A stretch of DNA of 64,000 nt from Streptococcus varani (GTDB lineage: Bacteria; Bacillota; Bacilli; Lactobacillales; Streptococcaceae): the NCBI RefSeq assembly GCF_001375655.1, contig NZ_CTEN01000005.1:26543-90542 (forward strand), given 5' to 3'. The notes under the pieces are model-generated. The model saw only the letters and a list, made by a program, of their open reading frames with translations. It was not told where the DNA came from and ran no database searches. The translations under genes were made by a program, and so were the position numbers. Below, piece after piece: positions 19,598 to 28,259 of this stretch. Numbering within the stretch: the first letter of the stretch is position 1; every line of letters begins with the position of its first letter.

Positions 19598-20446
19598 ATG
19601 GCTAGAAAACCTTACTATTCAAAAAACAAACAAAATACGGGTGTCATGGCTATTTTCGGTCTGATATTCTTCTTTTTTCTCATTTCCAACTTACTCCCTC
19701 TCCTTATCATGGGAGGTATCGGTCTTGGAACTTATTATTTAATCACGCAAAAATCCCGCAAGCAGAAAAAATTGGCCCATAACCAACTTTTACTTCTGGA
19801 GTCCAATCTTCAATCATCAGCACAAGAAATGCAAACTTTGGGACAACTACTGGACCAGCAAAACTACTTGAAATTTGAAGTTTCTGCTAAAAACATGCTG
19901 CAAAAACTCCATTCTTATTCTTATGTGGTCTACTCTATCCAAAAGTATATTGATTTCCAAGACTTCAATAGAATTTCGCAAAAGATCAATAGTCAAACTT
20001 CTGCCATTCAAACCGAGTTGAAAAAACTCCGTATTTCTCCAGATAGTCAGCCAGCCAGCAGTGAAGAGGAAATCATCTTGCGGATGGCACCAGAGATTAT
20101 CCAACCCTATCGTAATATCCAAAATGATCACAGCCAGATTTTGGAAAAAATTAAAGAAACGGATAACCCTTCCGAACTGGAAGCCTTACATAGCATCAGC
20201 ATGAAGCGATTTCGAGATATTTTAGATGGTTATCTAAAAATCAAGGCATCCCCAAAGGACTACTACAATGCAGAAGAGCGACTAAAACAAGCAAAAGAAG
20301 CCCTGCTTCAATTCGATTTAGATCTGGATGAGACCCTACGCAAACTAAATGAAAGTCAGCTACAGGACTTTGAAATTAGTCTACGTATGATGAATGCACG
20401 CCAATCAAACCAAAAAGACGCCCCCAATTCTTCCGATATATACTAA
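19598..20446 (+). CDS. XpaC-like membrane protein (5-bromo-4-chloroindolyl phosphate hydrolysis family)
   Basis: 282 residues. A strongly hydrophobic hairpin (about residues 18-48, GLIFFFFLISNLLPLLIMGG) is followed by a charged, mostly helical domain with coiled-coil stretches. XpaC proteins are widespread in Firmicutes next to telA. Their biochemical role is unclear despite the family name. The ATG at 19598 was preferred over a GTG three codons earlier (19589); no strong ribosome site serves either. It sits 21 bp before telA, so a joint envelope-stress function is inferred. Confidence 0.75.
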   Translation: MARKPYYSKNKQNTGVMAIFGLIFFFFLISNLLPLLIMGGIGLGTYYLITQKSRKQKKLAHNQLLLLESNLQSSAQEMQTLGQLLDQQNYLKFEVSAKNMLQKLHSYSYVVYSIQKYIDFQDFNRISQKINSQTSAIQTELKKLRISPDSQPASSEEEIILRMAPEIIQPYRNIQNDHSQILEKIKETDNPSELEALHSISMKRFRDILDGYLKIKASPKDYYNAEERLKQAKEALLQFDLDLDETLRKLNESQLQDFEISLRMMNARQSNQKDAPNSSDIY

Positions 20447-20467
20447 AGAGACACAAAGGAGAGAACC

Positions 20468-21747
20468 ATGTCTGATACATTTAACTTTGATATCGATAAA
20501 ATTGCAACTAATGCAATTACAAAAACAGATAAAACAACTGAAATCATTAAAGCCGAAGCTAATTCTAGTACAGGCCAACTAAATTTCTTTGAAAAATTAT
20601 CAGCAGAACAACAGACTGCCATCTCTGCAAAAGCGCCAGCCCTGGTTGATAACTTCCTGAACGACCAAAATGCTCTCTTAGATTTTGGAACTTCTGCCGT
20701 AGAGGACGTTAACACAACGGTTAACCACATCTTAGCGGAACAGAAAAAACTAGAAATTCCTCAAGTGGATGAACTTCTTGCAAATGCCAATCGTGAATTG
20801 CATGGTTTTGTAACTAAGTATAAGGACGCAACACCCGCTGAACTCGAAAAGAAACCAAACTTCTTGCAAAAACTATTCAAGCAAACAGGAAACACTCTTC
20901 AAGAATTTTACTTCGACTCAAAAATGTGGAGCAGAAAATGGATGGCATGGCCGCTAGCGTTGTTGTCCAAGAGGAAGTTTTGGCCCGCAATATTGTATCT
21001 GCCGAGATGCTGATTGAAGAAAACACCAAATCTGTCGAAAACCTAGTCGGCGTTATCGCTTTTATTGAAGCTAGCCAGCAAGAATCCGCTTCACGTGCCA
21101 GTAAGATTCAAGCGGAGTTGGCTCTGTTAGACAGTCAAACGCCAGAATACCACAGCAAGTCATCTGATTTGGCCCGCATGACTGAGGTTATCAATACCTT
21201 GGAGCAACAACATACCGAGTATGTCAGTCGCCTCTATGTCGCTTGGGCAACGACACCACAGATGCGCAATATGGTCAAGGTCTCCTCAGATATGAGGCAA
21301 AAGCTGGGCATGCTCCGCCGTAATACCATCCCAACTATGAAATTATCCATCGCTCAGTTGGGTATGCTGCAACAATCTGTCAAATCAGGTGTCACAGCCG
21401 ACGCCATCGTCAATGCCAATAATGCCGCTTTGCAAATGTTGGCTGAAACCAGCAAGGAAGCTATCCCGGCCCTTGAGCGAACTGCCCAAAGTCCAACTGT
21501 TTCTGTCCAGTCCGTGACAGCTCTTGCTGAAAGCTTGGTGGCTCAAAACAATGGCATCATTGCCGCCATCGAAGGAGGGCGCCAACAAAGAGCTCAATTA
21601 GAAGCGACAATTGTGAAATCTGCCGAAACGATCAATGATTCCATCAAACTTCGTGACAAGAAAATCGTTGATGCTTTATTAAATGAAGGCCGTCAGGTTC
21701 AAGAAAAGGTTGAACGCGAAGATGTAACCGATAGTCTCGGTAAATAA
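20468..21747 (+). pseudogene. telA: telA (toxic anion resistance protein), frameshifted
   Basis: Two overlapping frames together make one TelA-family protein of about 426 residues. Frame 1 (20468 to about 20925) ends its similarity at LQEFYFDSK. Frame 2 resumes with VEQKMDGMAASVVVQEE and runs to the stop at 21747. The join is a run of five A at about 20922-20926; six A would restore DSKNVEQKM. TelA proteins are helical cytoplasmic proteins linked to tellurite and cell-envelope antibiotic tolerance. It may be truly broken, a slippage site, or a sequencing error. The AAGGAGAGAACC ribosome site and upstream xpaC are intact. Confidence 0.82.
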
Positions 21748-21801
21748 TCCTCTTACAAGGAATTTGCTAAAGAATATAGAAGAAAGACAAGCAGTTTCTC
21801 A

Positions 21802-21829
21802 TTACTTGTCTTCTTTTTTGTGTTAAAAT
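21802..21829 (+). promoter_or_regulatory. Promoter of hslO, near-leaderless
   Basis: TTACTT (21802-21807) and TAAAAT (21824-21829) with a 16-bp spacer. The ATG of hslO lies 10 bp after the -10 box, so the transcript would have at most a few leader bases; no Shine-Dalgarno site is present. Confidence 0.55.
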
Positions 21830-21838
21830 AGAAACACT

Positions 21839-22711
21839 ATGGATAAAATTACCAAAACAATATCAGAAAACGGGCATTTTCGTGCCTTTGTCTTGGATAG
21901 TACGGAGACTATCCGGACTGCTCAAGAAAAACATGACAGCATGGCCTCCTCCACTGTTGCTTTGGGGCGTACCTTCATTGCCAATCAGATCTTAGCTGCC
22001 AATGAAAAGGGCGATACCAAAATCACCCTAAAAATATTAGCAGATGGAGCAACTGGAGCCATTATTTCTGTAGCTAATAATAAGGGGCAAGTCAAGGGAT
22101 ACATTCAAAATCCTGACTTGGACTATAAAAAAACAGCCACCGGAGATGTTATCGTTGGTCCCCTTGTCGGCCAAGGACAGTTCCTCGTGATTACCGACTA
22201 CGGTATCGGCCATCCTTACAACTCTACCACTCCACTCATCTCAGGGGAAATCGGAGAAGATTTAGCTTACTACCTGACTGAAAGCCAACAAACCCCATCA
22301 GCAGTCGGCCTCAATGTCCTACTGGATCAAGAGGACAAGGTCAAGGTTGCAGGTGGCTTCATGGTGCAGGTTTTACCAGGAGCATCAGAGGAAGAAATTT
22401 CTCGCTTTGAAAAACGTATTCAAACCATGCCCTCAATTTCCAGCCTTTTAGCATCTCCATCTCATATGGAAGCTCTTTTGGAGGCTATTTACGGACCAGA
22501 CAACTATAAGATTCTATCTGAAGAGCCACTCAGTTTCAACTGCGATTGTTCGGAAAGACGTTTCTTAGATGCCCTGGCTGGTCTTCCTGCATCCGATATC
22601 CAAGAGATGATAACCGAAGACCACGGTTGCGACATTACCTGCCAATTTTGCCGCAAACACTACCACTTTACACCTGAAAAATTGGAGGAACTCATTCGTG
22701 ACAAATCTTAA
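21839..22711 (+). CDS. hslO: Redox-regulated chaperone Hsp33
   Basis: 290 residues, full length. The N-terminal substrate-binding domain carries [12 protein letters not shown] and [16 protein letters not shown]. The C-terminal zinc/redox switch has C235, C237 (CDC) and C268, C271 (CQFC), all four cysteines intact. Hsp33 is activated by oxidants when zinc is lost and then holds unfolding proteins. The start matches the family N-terminus [12 protein letters not shown] although there is no ribosome site. The dus gene starts inside its last codons, the usual hslO-dus pairing. Confidence 0.95.
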   Translation: MDKITKTISENGHFRAFVLDSTETIRTAQEKHDSMASSTVALGRTFIANQILAANEKGDTKITLKILADGATGAIISVANNKGQVKGYIQNPDLDYKKTATGDVIVGPLVGQGQFLVITDYGIGHPYNSTTPLISGEIGEDLAYYLTESQQTPSAVGLNVLLDQEDKVKVAGGFMVQVLPGASEEEISRFEKRIQTMPSISSLLASPSHMEALLEAIYGPDNYKILSEEPLSFNCDCSERRFLDALAGLPASDIQEMITEDHGCDITCQFCRKHYHFTPEKLEELIRDKS

Positions 22712-23681
22712 TACCCCTTTTATGATTGGTGATATCGAAATCCCCAATCGCACCGTCCTAGCTCCCATGGCAGGTGTTACCAACTCAGCCTTTCGGACCA
22801 TTGCAAAAGAAATGGGGGCCGGCTTGGTGGTCATGGAAATGATTTCCGAAAAGGGCCTGCTTTATAATAATGAAAAAACCTTGCACATGCTGCATATCGA
22901 GGAAAATGAATTCCCCATGTCCATCCAACTCTTCGGAGGAGATGCTGAAGGTCTCAAGCGGGCTGCGGACTTCATTCAAAAAAATACCAAGGCCGATATT
23001 GTCGACATCAATATGGGTTGTCCGGTAAACAAGGTCATCAAGAACGAAGCTGGTGCCAAGTGGCTCAAAGACCCAGATAAGATTTACCACATCATCAAGG
23101 AAGTGACCTCTGTTCTCGATCTTCCACTGACCGTTAAAATGCGAACTGGTTGGAACAATACAGATCTAGCTGTGGAAAACGCCCTCGCCGCTGAAGCTGG
23201 AGGCGTCGCTGCCCTGGCTATGCATGGTCGCACTCGCGAGCAAATGTATACTGGAACAGTGGACACCGATACATTGAAACGGGTCGCTGCTTCCCTGACA
23301 AAAATTCCTTTTATCGCTAACGGAGATATCCGCAAGGTAGAAGATGCTCGTCACCGTATCGAAGAAGTTGGCGCTGATGCAGTCATGGTCGGCCGTACCG
23401 CCATGGGCAATCCCTATATCTTTAACCAAATCAACCACTACCTAGAAACAGGCCAAATCTTACCCGATCTGACCTTTGCGGATAAACTCAAGGTCGCCCA
23501 TGACCACCTGACCCGCCTGTCCAATCTCAAAGGTGAAAGTGTCGCTGTTCGTGAATTCCGTGGCCTAGCTCCCCACTACCTCCGTGGAACAGCCGGAGCC
23601 GCTAAGATTCGTGGAGCCGTTGCTAAGGCAGAGACAATTGCAGAAGTCGAAGCTCTCTTTGAACAAGCCTTGCAACGCTAA
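22698..23681 (+). CDS. dus: tRNA-dihydrouridine synthase (Dus family)
   Basis: 327 residues of the FMN-dependent Dus family, which reduces uridines in tRNA D-loops. Motifs: [30 protein letters not shown] with the catalytic cysteine, [23 protein letters not shown] and [13 protein letters not shown]. The GTG at 22698 is chosen as start because GGAGG lies nine bases ahead, inside the end of hslO; the two genes overlap by 14 bp and are translationally coupled. Confidence 0.93.
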   Translation: MTNLNTPFMIGDIEIPNRTVLAPMAGVTNSAFRTIAKEMGAGLVVMEMISEKGLLYNNEKTLHMLHIEENEFPMSIQLFGGDAEGLKRAADFIQKNTKADIVDINMGCPVNKVIKNEAGAKWLKDPDKIYHIIKEVTSVLDLPLTVKMRTGWNNTDLAVENALAAEAGGVAALAMHGRTREQMYTGTVDTDTLKRVAASLTKIPFIANGDIRKVEDARHRIEEVGADAVMVGRTAMGNPYIFNQINHYLETGQILPDLTFADKLKVAHDHLTRLSNLKGESVAVREFRGLAPHYLRGTAGAAKIRGAVAKAETIAEVEALFEQALQR

Positions 23682-23774
23682 GAAAACAAAAAGACCAAAA
23701 CGGTCTTTCAGAATGTGGACAAACCTTCTAAACGGCAGATAAGTTTAAAATTTGAGAGCGAATTATTAACAAAG

Positions 23775-23823
23775 AATACTCTTAGAAACCTTGTTTTAAT
23801 AACGTTTCTAAGAGTATTTTTTT
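23775..23823 (+). terminator. Strong terminator after dus
   Basis: AATACTCTTAGAAAC and GTTTCTAAGAGTATT form a 15-bp stem followed by a T run. A weaker AAAGACC / GGTCTTT hairpin lies right after the dus stop. Nothing else is seen in 23682-23972. Confidence 0.85.
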
Positions 23824-23972
23824 CTAAGAAAATCAAAAGGGATGAAGCAAATTATCCCAAATAATCTTTTTCTGCTTATGAAGCGAGATTTAAGAATAGA
23901 CTTAATAGAACAATTGACTTTCTATCAGCAGAGAACTATAATAAAATTAAAAATAAGGAAGGGGTTTTCAAT

Positions 23973-24587
23973 TTGAAAAAGAACATATTTTTTGCAGTTT
24001 CCATCTATACTCTTTTACTCTCTTGCCTAGCATTTGGAAAATCAGCACTGGCTGATACTGGTCTATACAGGCTCTATCATCCCGGTCTCCAAATACACCT
24101 ATATACTAAAGACAGTAACGAGTATAAAGTCCTAGCTAACCGTGGATGGAAACAGGAGGGTGTCGCTTTCTATGCAGAACAGCCTTCCACTGCTTCAAGT
24201 ATCCCTGCTGAAGTAGTTGGAACCTGGTCAGGAACTAGTCCCCTTGCTCCTGAAGTTTCTGTTACCATCACAGCAGACGGTCAAATGAAAACCTACAATC
24301 ACTTTGTTTTCGGGGGAGTGGATGGTGTCGATACTAAAACCAATTACACTGCTACGATTACTGAACTAAAAACAATTGCCTCAAATACATACTTTATTAT
24401 TGGAAATACTGGAGATATTGCAGCGCTTCTTCCAGGAGTCACTAATATGGGAGGAATGTTTGTTATCCAACCTAGCTTCAAAATTGAAAACGGTCAGTAC
24501 ATGCCTATTGCTGCTACTGGACCAACAATCGAACAAGTAGATTATCAAAATTATCATGACTTTGGGTTTTCACTTACGAAACAGTAG
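23973..24587 (+). CDS. Secreted protein with one DUF5648 repeat and a GTW-type domain
   Basis: 204 residues. Signal peptide to about residue 27 (KSALAD). Residues 30-66 are one DUF5648-type repeat (LYRLYHPGLQIHLYTKDSNE..LANRGWKQEG). The rest opens VVGTWSGTSP and resembles the domain of the LPXTG protein at 18461. TTG at 23973 is the start: it follows AAGGAAGGGG at proper distance and there is no ATG before the signal peptide. No anchor motif, so release or non-covalent binding is expected. Function unknown. Confidence 0.75.
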   Translation: MKKNIFFAVSIYTLLLSCLAFGKSALADTGLYRLYHPGLQIHLYTKDSNEYKVLANRGWKQEGVAFYAEQPSTASSIPAEVVGTWSGTSPLAPEVSVTITADGQMKTYNHFVFGGVDGVDTKTNYTATITELKTIASNTYFIIGNTGDIAALLPGVTNMGGMFVIQPSFKIENGQYMPIAATGPTIEQVDYQNYHDFGFSLTKQ

Positions 24588-24661
24588 AAAGTAAAGGCTA
24601 GTAAAAAACTTTATAGTGCCACAAAAGACTAGATAAGGGAAATTTATACAGGAAACTACTT

Positions 24662-24997
24662 ATGTACTTTGGCCTTGATCCATCTGGCATATATATAAAA
24701 ATTGAGAATAAAACTCCTCAAGTCATACATGATCTCTGTTATCAAATTGGCGACTTTGAAGTAGAAAAAGTTGAAAAAATATTGCCTAATGAAAATCAAA
24801 CAGTCTATATTTTTTCATCCAATTATGAAAGAGACTATTCTATATCTTTCTTCTTTCAAAGCCAACCCGAAAGAAAATTTTTCTTTGCAGATATTATCAA
24901 GAAAACAACTCCCGACCATCTATGGTTTTACTATGATTTTCAGATAGTTGAAAAAGATTCAAGATTAAAAATCACTTCAAGTCAAGATATTACATAA
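24662..24997 (+). CDS. Hypothetical protein, 111 residues
   Basis: Not recognised. A small soluble-looking protein rich in aromatic residues (FFFQSQPERKFFF, WFYYDFQIV), with no signal peptide. ATG at 24662 is preceded by AGGAAA at about 6 nt. It lies 74 bp after the preceding secreted protein on the same strand and may share its transcript. Its beta-rich sequence could be an inhibitor or chaperone fold, but nothing supports a specific call. Confidence 0.5.
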   Translation: MYFGLDPSGIYIKIENKTPQVIHDLCYQIGDFEVEKVEKILPNENQTVYIFSSNYERDYSISFFFQSQPERKFFFADIIKKTTPDHLWFYYDFQIVEKDSRLKITSSQDIT

Positions 24998-25011
24998 TCA
25001 CCAACACATCA

Positions 25012-25045
25012 CAAAAGAGGCGTTCCACTGGGATCACCTCTTTTT
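25012..25045. terminator. Terminator between the 111-aa gene and csbD-like gene
   Basis: AAAAGAGG and CCTCTTTTT pair around a 16-nt loop; the T-run TTTTTCTTTTT serves the plus strand, and the hairpin can also work on the minus strand. Confidence 0.6.
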
Positions 25046-25049
25046 CTTT

Positions 25050-25256
25050 TTATTCATCCTTGTCAAAAGAATGTTTGACTCCGTCAACAAGTTCTTCGAC
25101 GCTGTCTTTTACATCTTGTACAACTTCCTTCGCCTTTGCAGCCAATTTTTCAGTCATACCTTCAGTTTCAATTTCCTTATCACCCGTCAACTTACCAAAA
25201 CCCTCTTTTACAGAACCTTTGAGTTGATCTACTTTTGTATCTAATTTATCAGACAT
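25050..25256 (-). CDS. CsbD-family stress protein
   Basis: 68 residues, highly charged and helical. The opening MSDKLDTKVDQLKGSVKEGFGKLTGDKEIE is the CsbD signature. These small proteins accumulate in general stress; the molecular role is unknown. AAGGAGG lies in front of the ATG. The C-terminus is acidic. A stand-alone gene with its own terminator. Confidence 0.85.
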   Translation of the reverse strand: MSDKLDTKVDQLKGSVKEGFGKLTGDKEIETEGMTEKLAAKAKEVVQDVKDSVEELVDGVKHSFDKDE

Positions 25257-25326
25257 AGCCTTGTCCTCCTTTTCTTTAGTAACTCATTATACCATATGTT
25301 GGAAGCGATTACAAGCACTCGATTTA

Positions 25327-25348
25327 AAAAGCTGGGTTTCCCCAGCTC
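25327..25348 (-). terminator. Terminator of the DUF5648 operon
   Basis: On the minus strand AGCTGGG and CCCAGCT close a GAAA tetraloop and are followed by TTTTTAAA. Confidence 0.75.
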
Positions 25349-25362
25349 TTAAATTCGGTATT

Positions 25363-25421
25363 TTAAATTTCTTTCAGTAAGATATGGTCGGTATCTGCTT
25401 GATTTCCTATACAGTAGAAAT
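25363..25421 (-). pseudogene. Decayed 3' tail of a GNAT acetyltransferase gene
   Basis: About 58 bp closely matching 27740-27798, the last codons of the GNAT gene at 27741. In frame it reads YCIGNQADTDHILLKEI then stop, against YWTGNQADTDHILLKEI in the intact gene. Only the tail remains, so this is the scar of a duplication or of homologous recombination that brought in the 25.4-27.7 kb cluster. Confidence 0.75.
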
Positions 25422-25440
25422 ATGGATGCCACAGACTATT

Positions 25441-26277
25441 CTACTCAACCATCCAGGCAATTCCTTCATATTTCCAACCACGATTCGACAACACATTTTT
25501 TTCATTTTCATCCATTGTGTAAAGGTGTTTTTTTACTCCATTATTATACAGTCGATAGATAGGTTTAGTTCCAGTAGATTGATAAGCTATCCCTTCTTGA
25601 TTCCAACCTCTTTCTCCCAACACATTATATTCATTAGTATCCATCGTATAATGGTGAACTTTTAATCCCGGATGATAGAGTCGGTAAATACTTTGACCCC
25701 CCACAGATCGAGTTGACCAAGCTGTCCCCTCAAAATTCCACCCACGAGTCATTAAAGTATCCCTTTCATTTCCATCGCTCGTATAAATATGTGTCTTAAG
25801 ACCGGATTGATAGAGACGATAAACCGGATGTAGCTGATTAGCTAACACGTTTATAGTGAATACCTTAGGTGCATATGCAACCGTTGGTTCGACTGAAGCT
25901 CTAGAAACCCCTAAATTGTTCAACTCTTCTTCAAAGTCGACCACCTCATCTCTTTCAGGGACTCGAATGGTTAACGTAACAACTCCCGGTTTTAATGCTT
26001 GCCAATTCCCTTTCGCATCTACAGTTAGAATCGAACTATCAGAAACTTTATAAATGAAAGCATAGCGAGAATCCCGGATGATACTATCTTGAAGAGGGAT
26101 GATTTGACCGGTACTTGCAATTGCAATTTTACTTTGAGGTACAGTCTTTTCATCCAGATAAGCCACCCCATTGTTATATGTATAATAATTTGTTTCCTCG
26201 GCTTTAACTTTCATTGAACTTACAAATATTAAAGTAATTACCGATAGGATAATTGTTATAACAGAAATTTTCTTCAT
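25441..26277 (-). CDS. Secreted protein with Big2-like domain and three DUF5648 repeats
   Basis: 278 residues from the ATG at 26277 (AGGAGAG site); eight upstream codons overlap the end of the preceding gene. Signal peptide MKKISVITIILSVITLIFVS, then a bacterial Ig-like (Big2) stretch around SSILTVDAKGNWQALKPGVV, then three tandem repeats of about 45 residues: VYRLYQSGLKTHIYTSDGNE, IYRLYHPGLKVHHYTMDTNE and IYRLYNNGVKKHLYTMDENE, each closing RGWNxEG or RGWKYEG. DUF5648 repeats are presumed sugar- or wall-binding. Only 8 bp downstream of the protease gene, which carries the same repeats. Confidence 0.78.
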   Translation of the reverse strand: MKKISVITIILSVITLIFVSSMKVKAEETNYYTYNNGVAYLDEKTVPQSKIAIASTGQIIPLQDSIIRDSRYAFIYKVSDSSILTVDAKGNWQALKPGVVTLTIRVPERDEVVDFEEELNNLGVSRASVEPTVAYAPKVFTINVLANQLHPVYRLYQSGLKTHIYTSDGNERDTLMTRGWNFEGTAWSTRSVGGQSIYRLYHPGLKVHHYTMDTNEYNVLGERGWNQEGIAYQSTGTKPIYRLYNNGVKKHLYTMDENEKNVLSNRGWKYEGIAWMVE

Positions 26278-26285
26278 AATCTCTC

Positions 26286-27599
26286 CTATTCTACTTTCCA
26301 AGCAATACCTTCATAGTTCCAACCACGTGTTGATAAAACATTTTTTTCATTTTCATCCATAGTATATAGATGAACTTTTAGAACTGAATTATATAAGCGA
26401 TAAACATTTTTATTACCCATTGAATTCCAAACAATTCCTTCATAGTTCCAACCTCGGATTACCAAAGTGTCTTTTTCATTTAAGCTCGTTGTATATAGGT
26501 GTCGACGAGTACCTGAATTATACAAACGATAGACTGAGGCACCGCCGGTATCGGTTCTCCACGCAATGCCTTCATATTTCCAACCCATTCGCACCAATGC
26601 ATCTTTTTCATTAGAACCTGAAGTATAAAAATGATATTTCTCTCCAATATTATATAGTCGATGTGTCGCTATGAGATTTGAAATACCATTACCTGAAGTA
26701 GCATTCTGAAGTCCTGCATTGACTAATGAAATCCCCTCATTATTTAAACGACGAGCAATATTGCGACTCTGATTCTCGGCAACATTAATTGCAACAATCT
26801 GGTTACTGTTATTTAAAACAGGACCCCCACTGTGACCTGGTGTAGTATCCATTTGGTATCGAATTATTTTATCTTCTATATTCATGATTGGTCCAGAAAC
26901 AACATACATACCACCAATTTTGCCGACATCTTCTATTCTATCACTCCCTGGATAACCTATCGTTGCTACTCGTTGTTGTGCTTGAACATTATTTACAATT
27001 GGTAAAAAACCTACACTTGAAGGAAACGAGTACGGCAAAGAAACCACGGCTAAATCATCATTCATTTTTTCATTAGTATAACTACTGGCAGTATTGTTTT
27101 TATAGCTTGAAAAAACATGGAAATTTGTTCCAGTTAAACCTCCATATGGATAATAATCTCTGTTTCTACCAGGAAAAACTGCAACATACTCAGCCCATTC
27201 ATTTGTATCTGTTTTTCTGATAATATGAGCAGCTGTTAAAACTTTATTGGGTGCAACAAGAACGCCAGTACCACCGTTAGGAGTCCCATTCTTAAAATAC
27301 GAGATTATAAAGACTACTTTCCGATATGGATCCCTATTAGTATCATATACATTAACTCTATCATCTCTTCCAAAAATTGTGGATGGTTCAATATCTGAAG
27401 CATCTACCGGTATATTGGGAAAAGTGTCTGATGGCGGAATTACGTCTGCAGGTATTTCCCCATCATCTACCAGCAAGAAACTTTCAGCTAAATCTTTTAA
27501 AACTATTTTATCTGTTTCAAAATCATCTGCTTTCGCATTTATTCCTATTAAAGAAACAATACTTAAAATAGTTAAACAAATAAATAAAATTTTTTTCAT
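26286..27599 (-). CDS. V8-like secreted serine protease with DUF5648 repeats
   Basis: 437 residues. Signal peptide to about residue 24. Residues 80-290 are a trypsin-fold S1B (glutamyl-endopeptidase-like) domain with an intact triad: H125 in LTAAHII, D182 in NDDLAVVSL, S257 in TTPGHSGGPV. Three DUF5648-type repeats follow (HRLYNIGEKYHFYTSGSNE, VYRLYNSGTRRHLYTTSLNE, VYRLYNSVLKVHLYTMDENE), each ending GWKYEG or GWNYEG. No sorting signal, so the repeats probably hold it at the surface. A propeptide between residues 25 and 80 is likely. First gene of a two-gene operon. Confidence 0.86.
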   Translation of the reverse strand: MKKILFICLTILSIVSLIGINAKADDFETDKIVLKDLAESFLLVDDGEIPADVIPPSDTFPNIPVDASDIEPSTIFGRDDRVNVYDTNRDPYRKVVFIISYFKNGTPNGGTGVLVAPNKVLTAAHIIRKTDTNEWAEYVAVFPGRNRDYYPYGGLTGTNFHVFSSYKNNTASSYTNEKMNDDLAVVSLPYSFPSSVGFLPIVNNVQAQQRVATIGYPGSDRIEDVGKIGGMYVVSGPIMNIEDKIIRYQMDTTPGHSGGPVLNNSNQIVAINVAENQSRNIARRLNNEGISLVNAGLQNATSGNGISNLIATHRLYNIGEKYHFYTSGSNEKDALVRMGWKYEGIAWRTDTGGASVYRLYNSGTRRHLYTTSLNEKDTLVIRGWNYEGIVWNSMGNKNVYRLYNSVLKVHLYTMDENEKNVLSTRGWNYEGIAWKVE

Positions 27600-27617
27600 A
27601 TAGTCCTCCTATCTATT

Positions 27618-27646
27618 ATTTTATCACATTTTGAAGGCGTTTTCAA
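27618..27646 (-). promoter_or_regulatory. Promoter of the protease operon
   Basis: On the minus strand TTGAAA (27646-27641) and TAAAAT (27623-27618) with a 17-bp spacer, 20 bp before the AGGAGG site of the protease gene. Confidence 0.7.
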
Positions 27647-27668
27647 TAAGTGCTTTGAAACTTTATCT

Positions 27669-27704
27669 TCTATGTTCAGTTCTATGTTCAGCTCTATGTT
27701 CAGT
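27669..27704. repeat. Three tandem copies of a 12-bp unit
   Basis: TCTATGTTCAGY occurs three times in a row and runs on into CAAACAAGTAAAAAA. The same ATGTTCAGTCAAACAAGTAA string is found at 17006-17029 next to the ISL3 element, so it is a mobile or recombination-prone sequence. Confidence 0.7.
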
Positions 27705-27717
27705 CAAACAAGTAAAA

Positions 27718-27742
27718 AAGGATTTGAAAAAGACAAATCCTT
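27718..27742 (-). terminator. Terminator of the ctsR-clpC-GNAT operon
   Basis: On the minus strand AAGGATTTG and CAAATCCTT form a perfect stem followed by TTTTTTAC. It begins at the stop codon of the GNAT gene. Confidence 0.8.
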
Positions 27743-28259
27743 AAATTTCTTTCAATAAAATATGGTCGGTATCCGCTTGATTGCCTGTCCAGTAGACATG
27801 TTCTCCTACGCGGATGAAACCGTGTTCTTTATAGAAGGCCTGCGCTGCATCATTATGCTCCCAGACACCCAGCCAAACCGAGTCATAGCCAGCTTCCTTG
27901 GCGTGTTTCATGGCAAAATCCATGAGGATGGTGCCAAATCCCTGACGTTTCTCACTAGGTCGAACATAAATCCGTTGAATTTCCAAGGTATTTTCCGCGA
28001 CATCCGCTTCCGTTTGAGCAGCACCTACATTGAGTTTGAGATAGCCCACCAAACGTTTATCAGCATAGAGAAAGAAAAATTCGGATTCTGGATTTTCCAA
28101 TTCCTGACTCAAGGTCTCAAGACTGTAGGCATCCCTTAAAAAATTATCCATATCGTCCGGATTCACAATAGAATCCTTAAAGGTATCATAGTAGGTCTCA
28201 CAAGAAATGTCCCTTAAGTCCTCCACGCTCTCTAAACCAATTTTAAGTAACTGTATCAT
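27741..28259 (-). CDS. GNAT family N-acetyltransferase
   Basis: 172 residues with a complete GNAT fold: motif A IYVRPSEKRQGFGTILMDFAM (the acetyl-CoA loop RQGFG), then VWLGVWEHNDAAQAFYKEHGF. Close in style to PaiA/spermidine-type acetyltransferases; the substrate is unknown. The ATG overlaps the clpC stop by 4 bp, so it is translated from the ctsR-clpC message and probably follows heat-shock control. A decayed copy of its tail lies at 25363. Confidence 0.85.
   Translation of the reverse strand: MIQLLKIGLESVEDLRDISCETYYDTFKDSIVNPDDMDNFLRDAYSLETLSQELENPESEFFFLYADKRLVGYLKLNVGAAQTEADVAENTLEIQRIYVRPSEKRQGFGTILMDFAMKHAKEAGYDSVWLGVWEHNDAAQAFYKEHGFIRVGEHVYWTGNQADTDHILLKEI

Noticed and set aside
27669..27704. 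Possible CRISPR-like or iteron array of 12-bp units
   Set aside because: Only three directly abutting copies without spacers, and no replication gene nearby.
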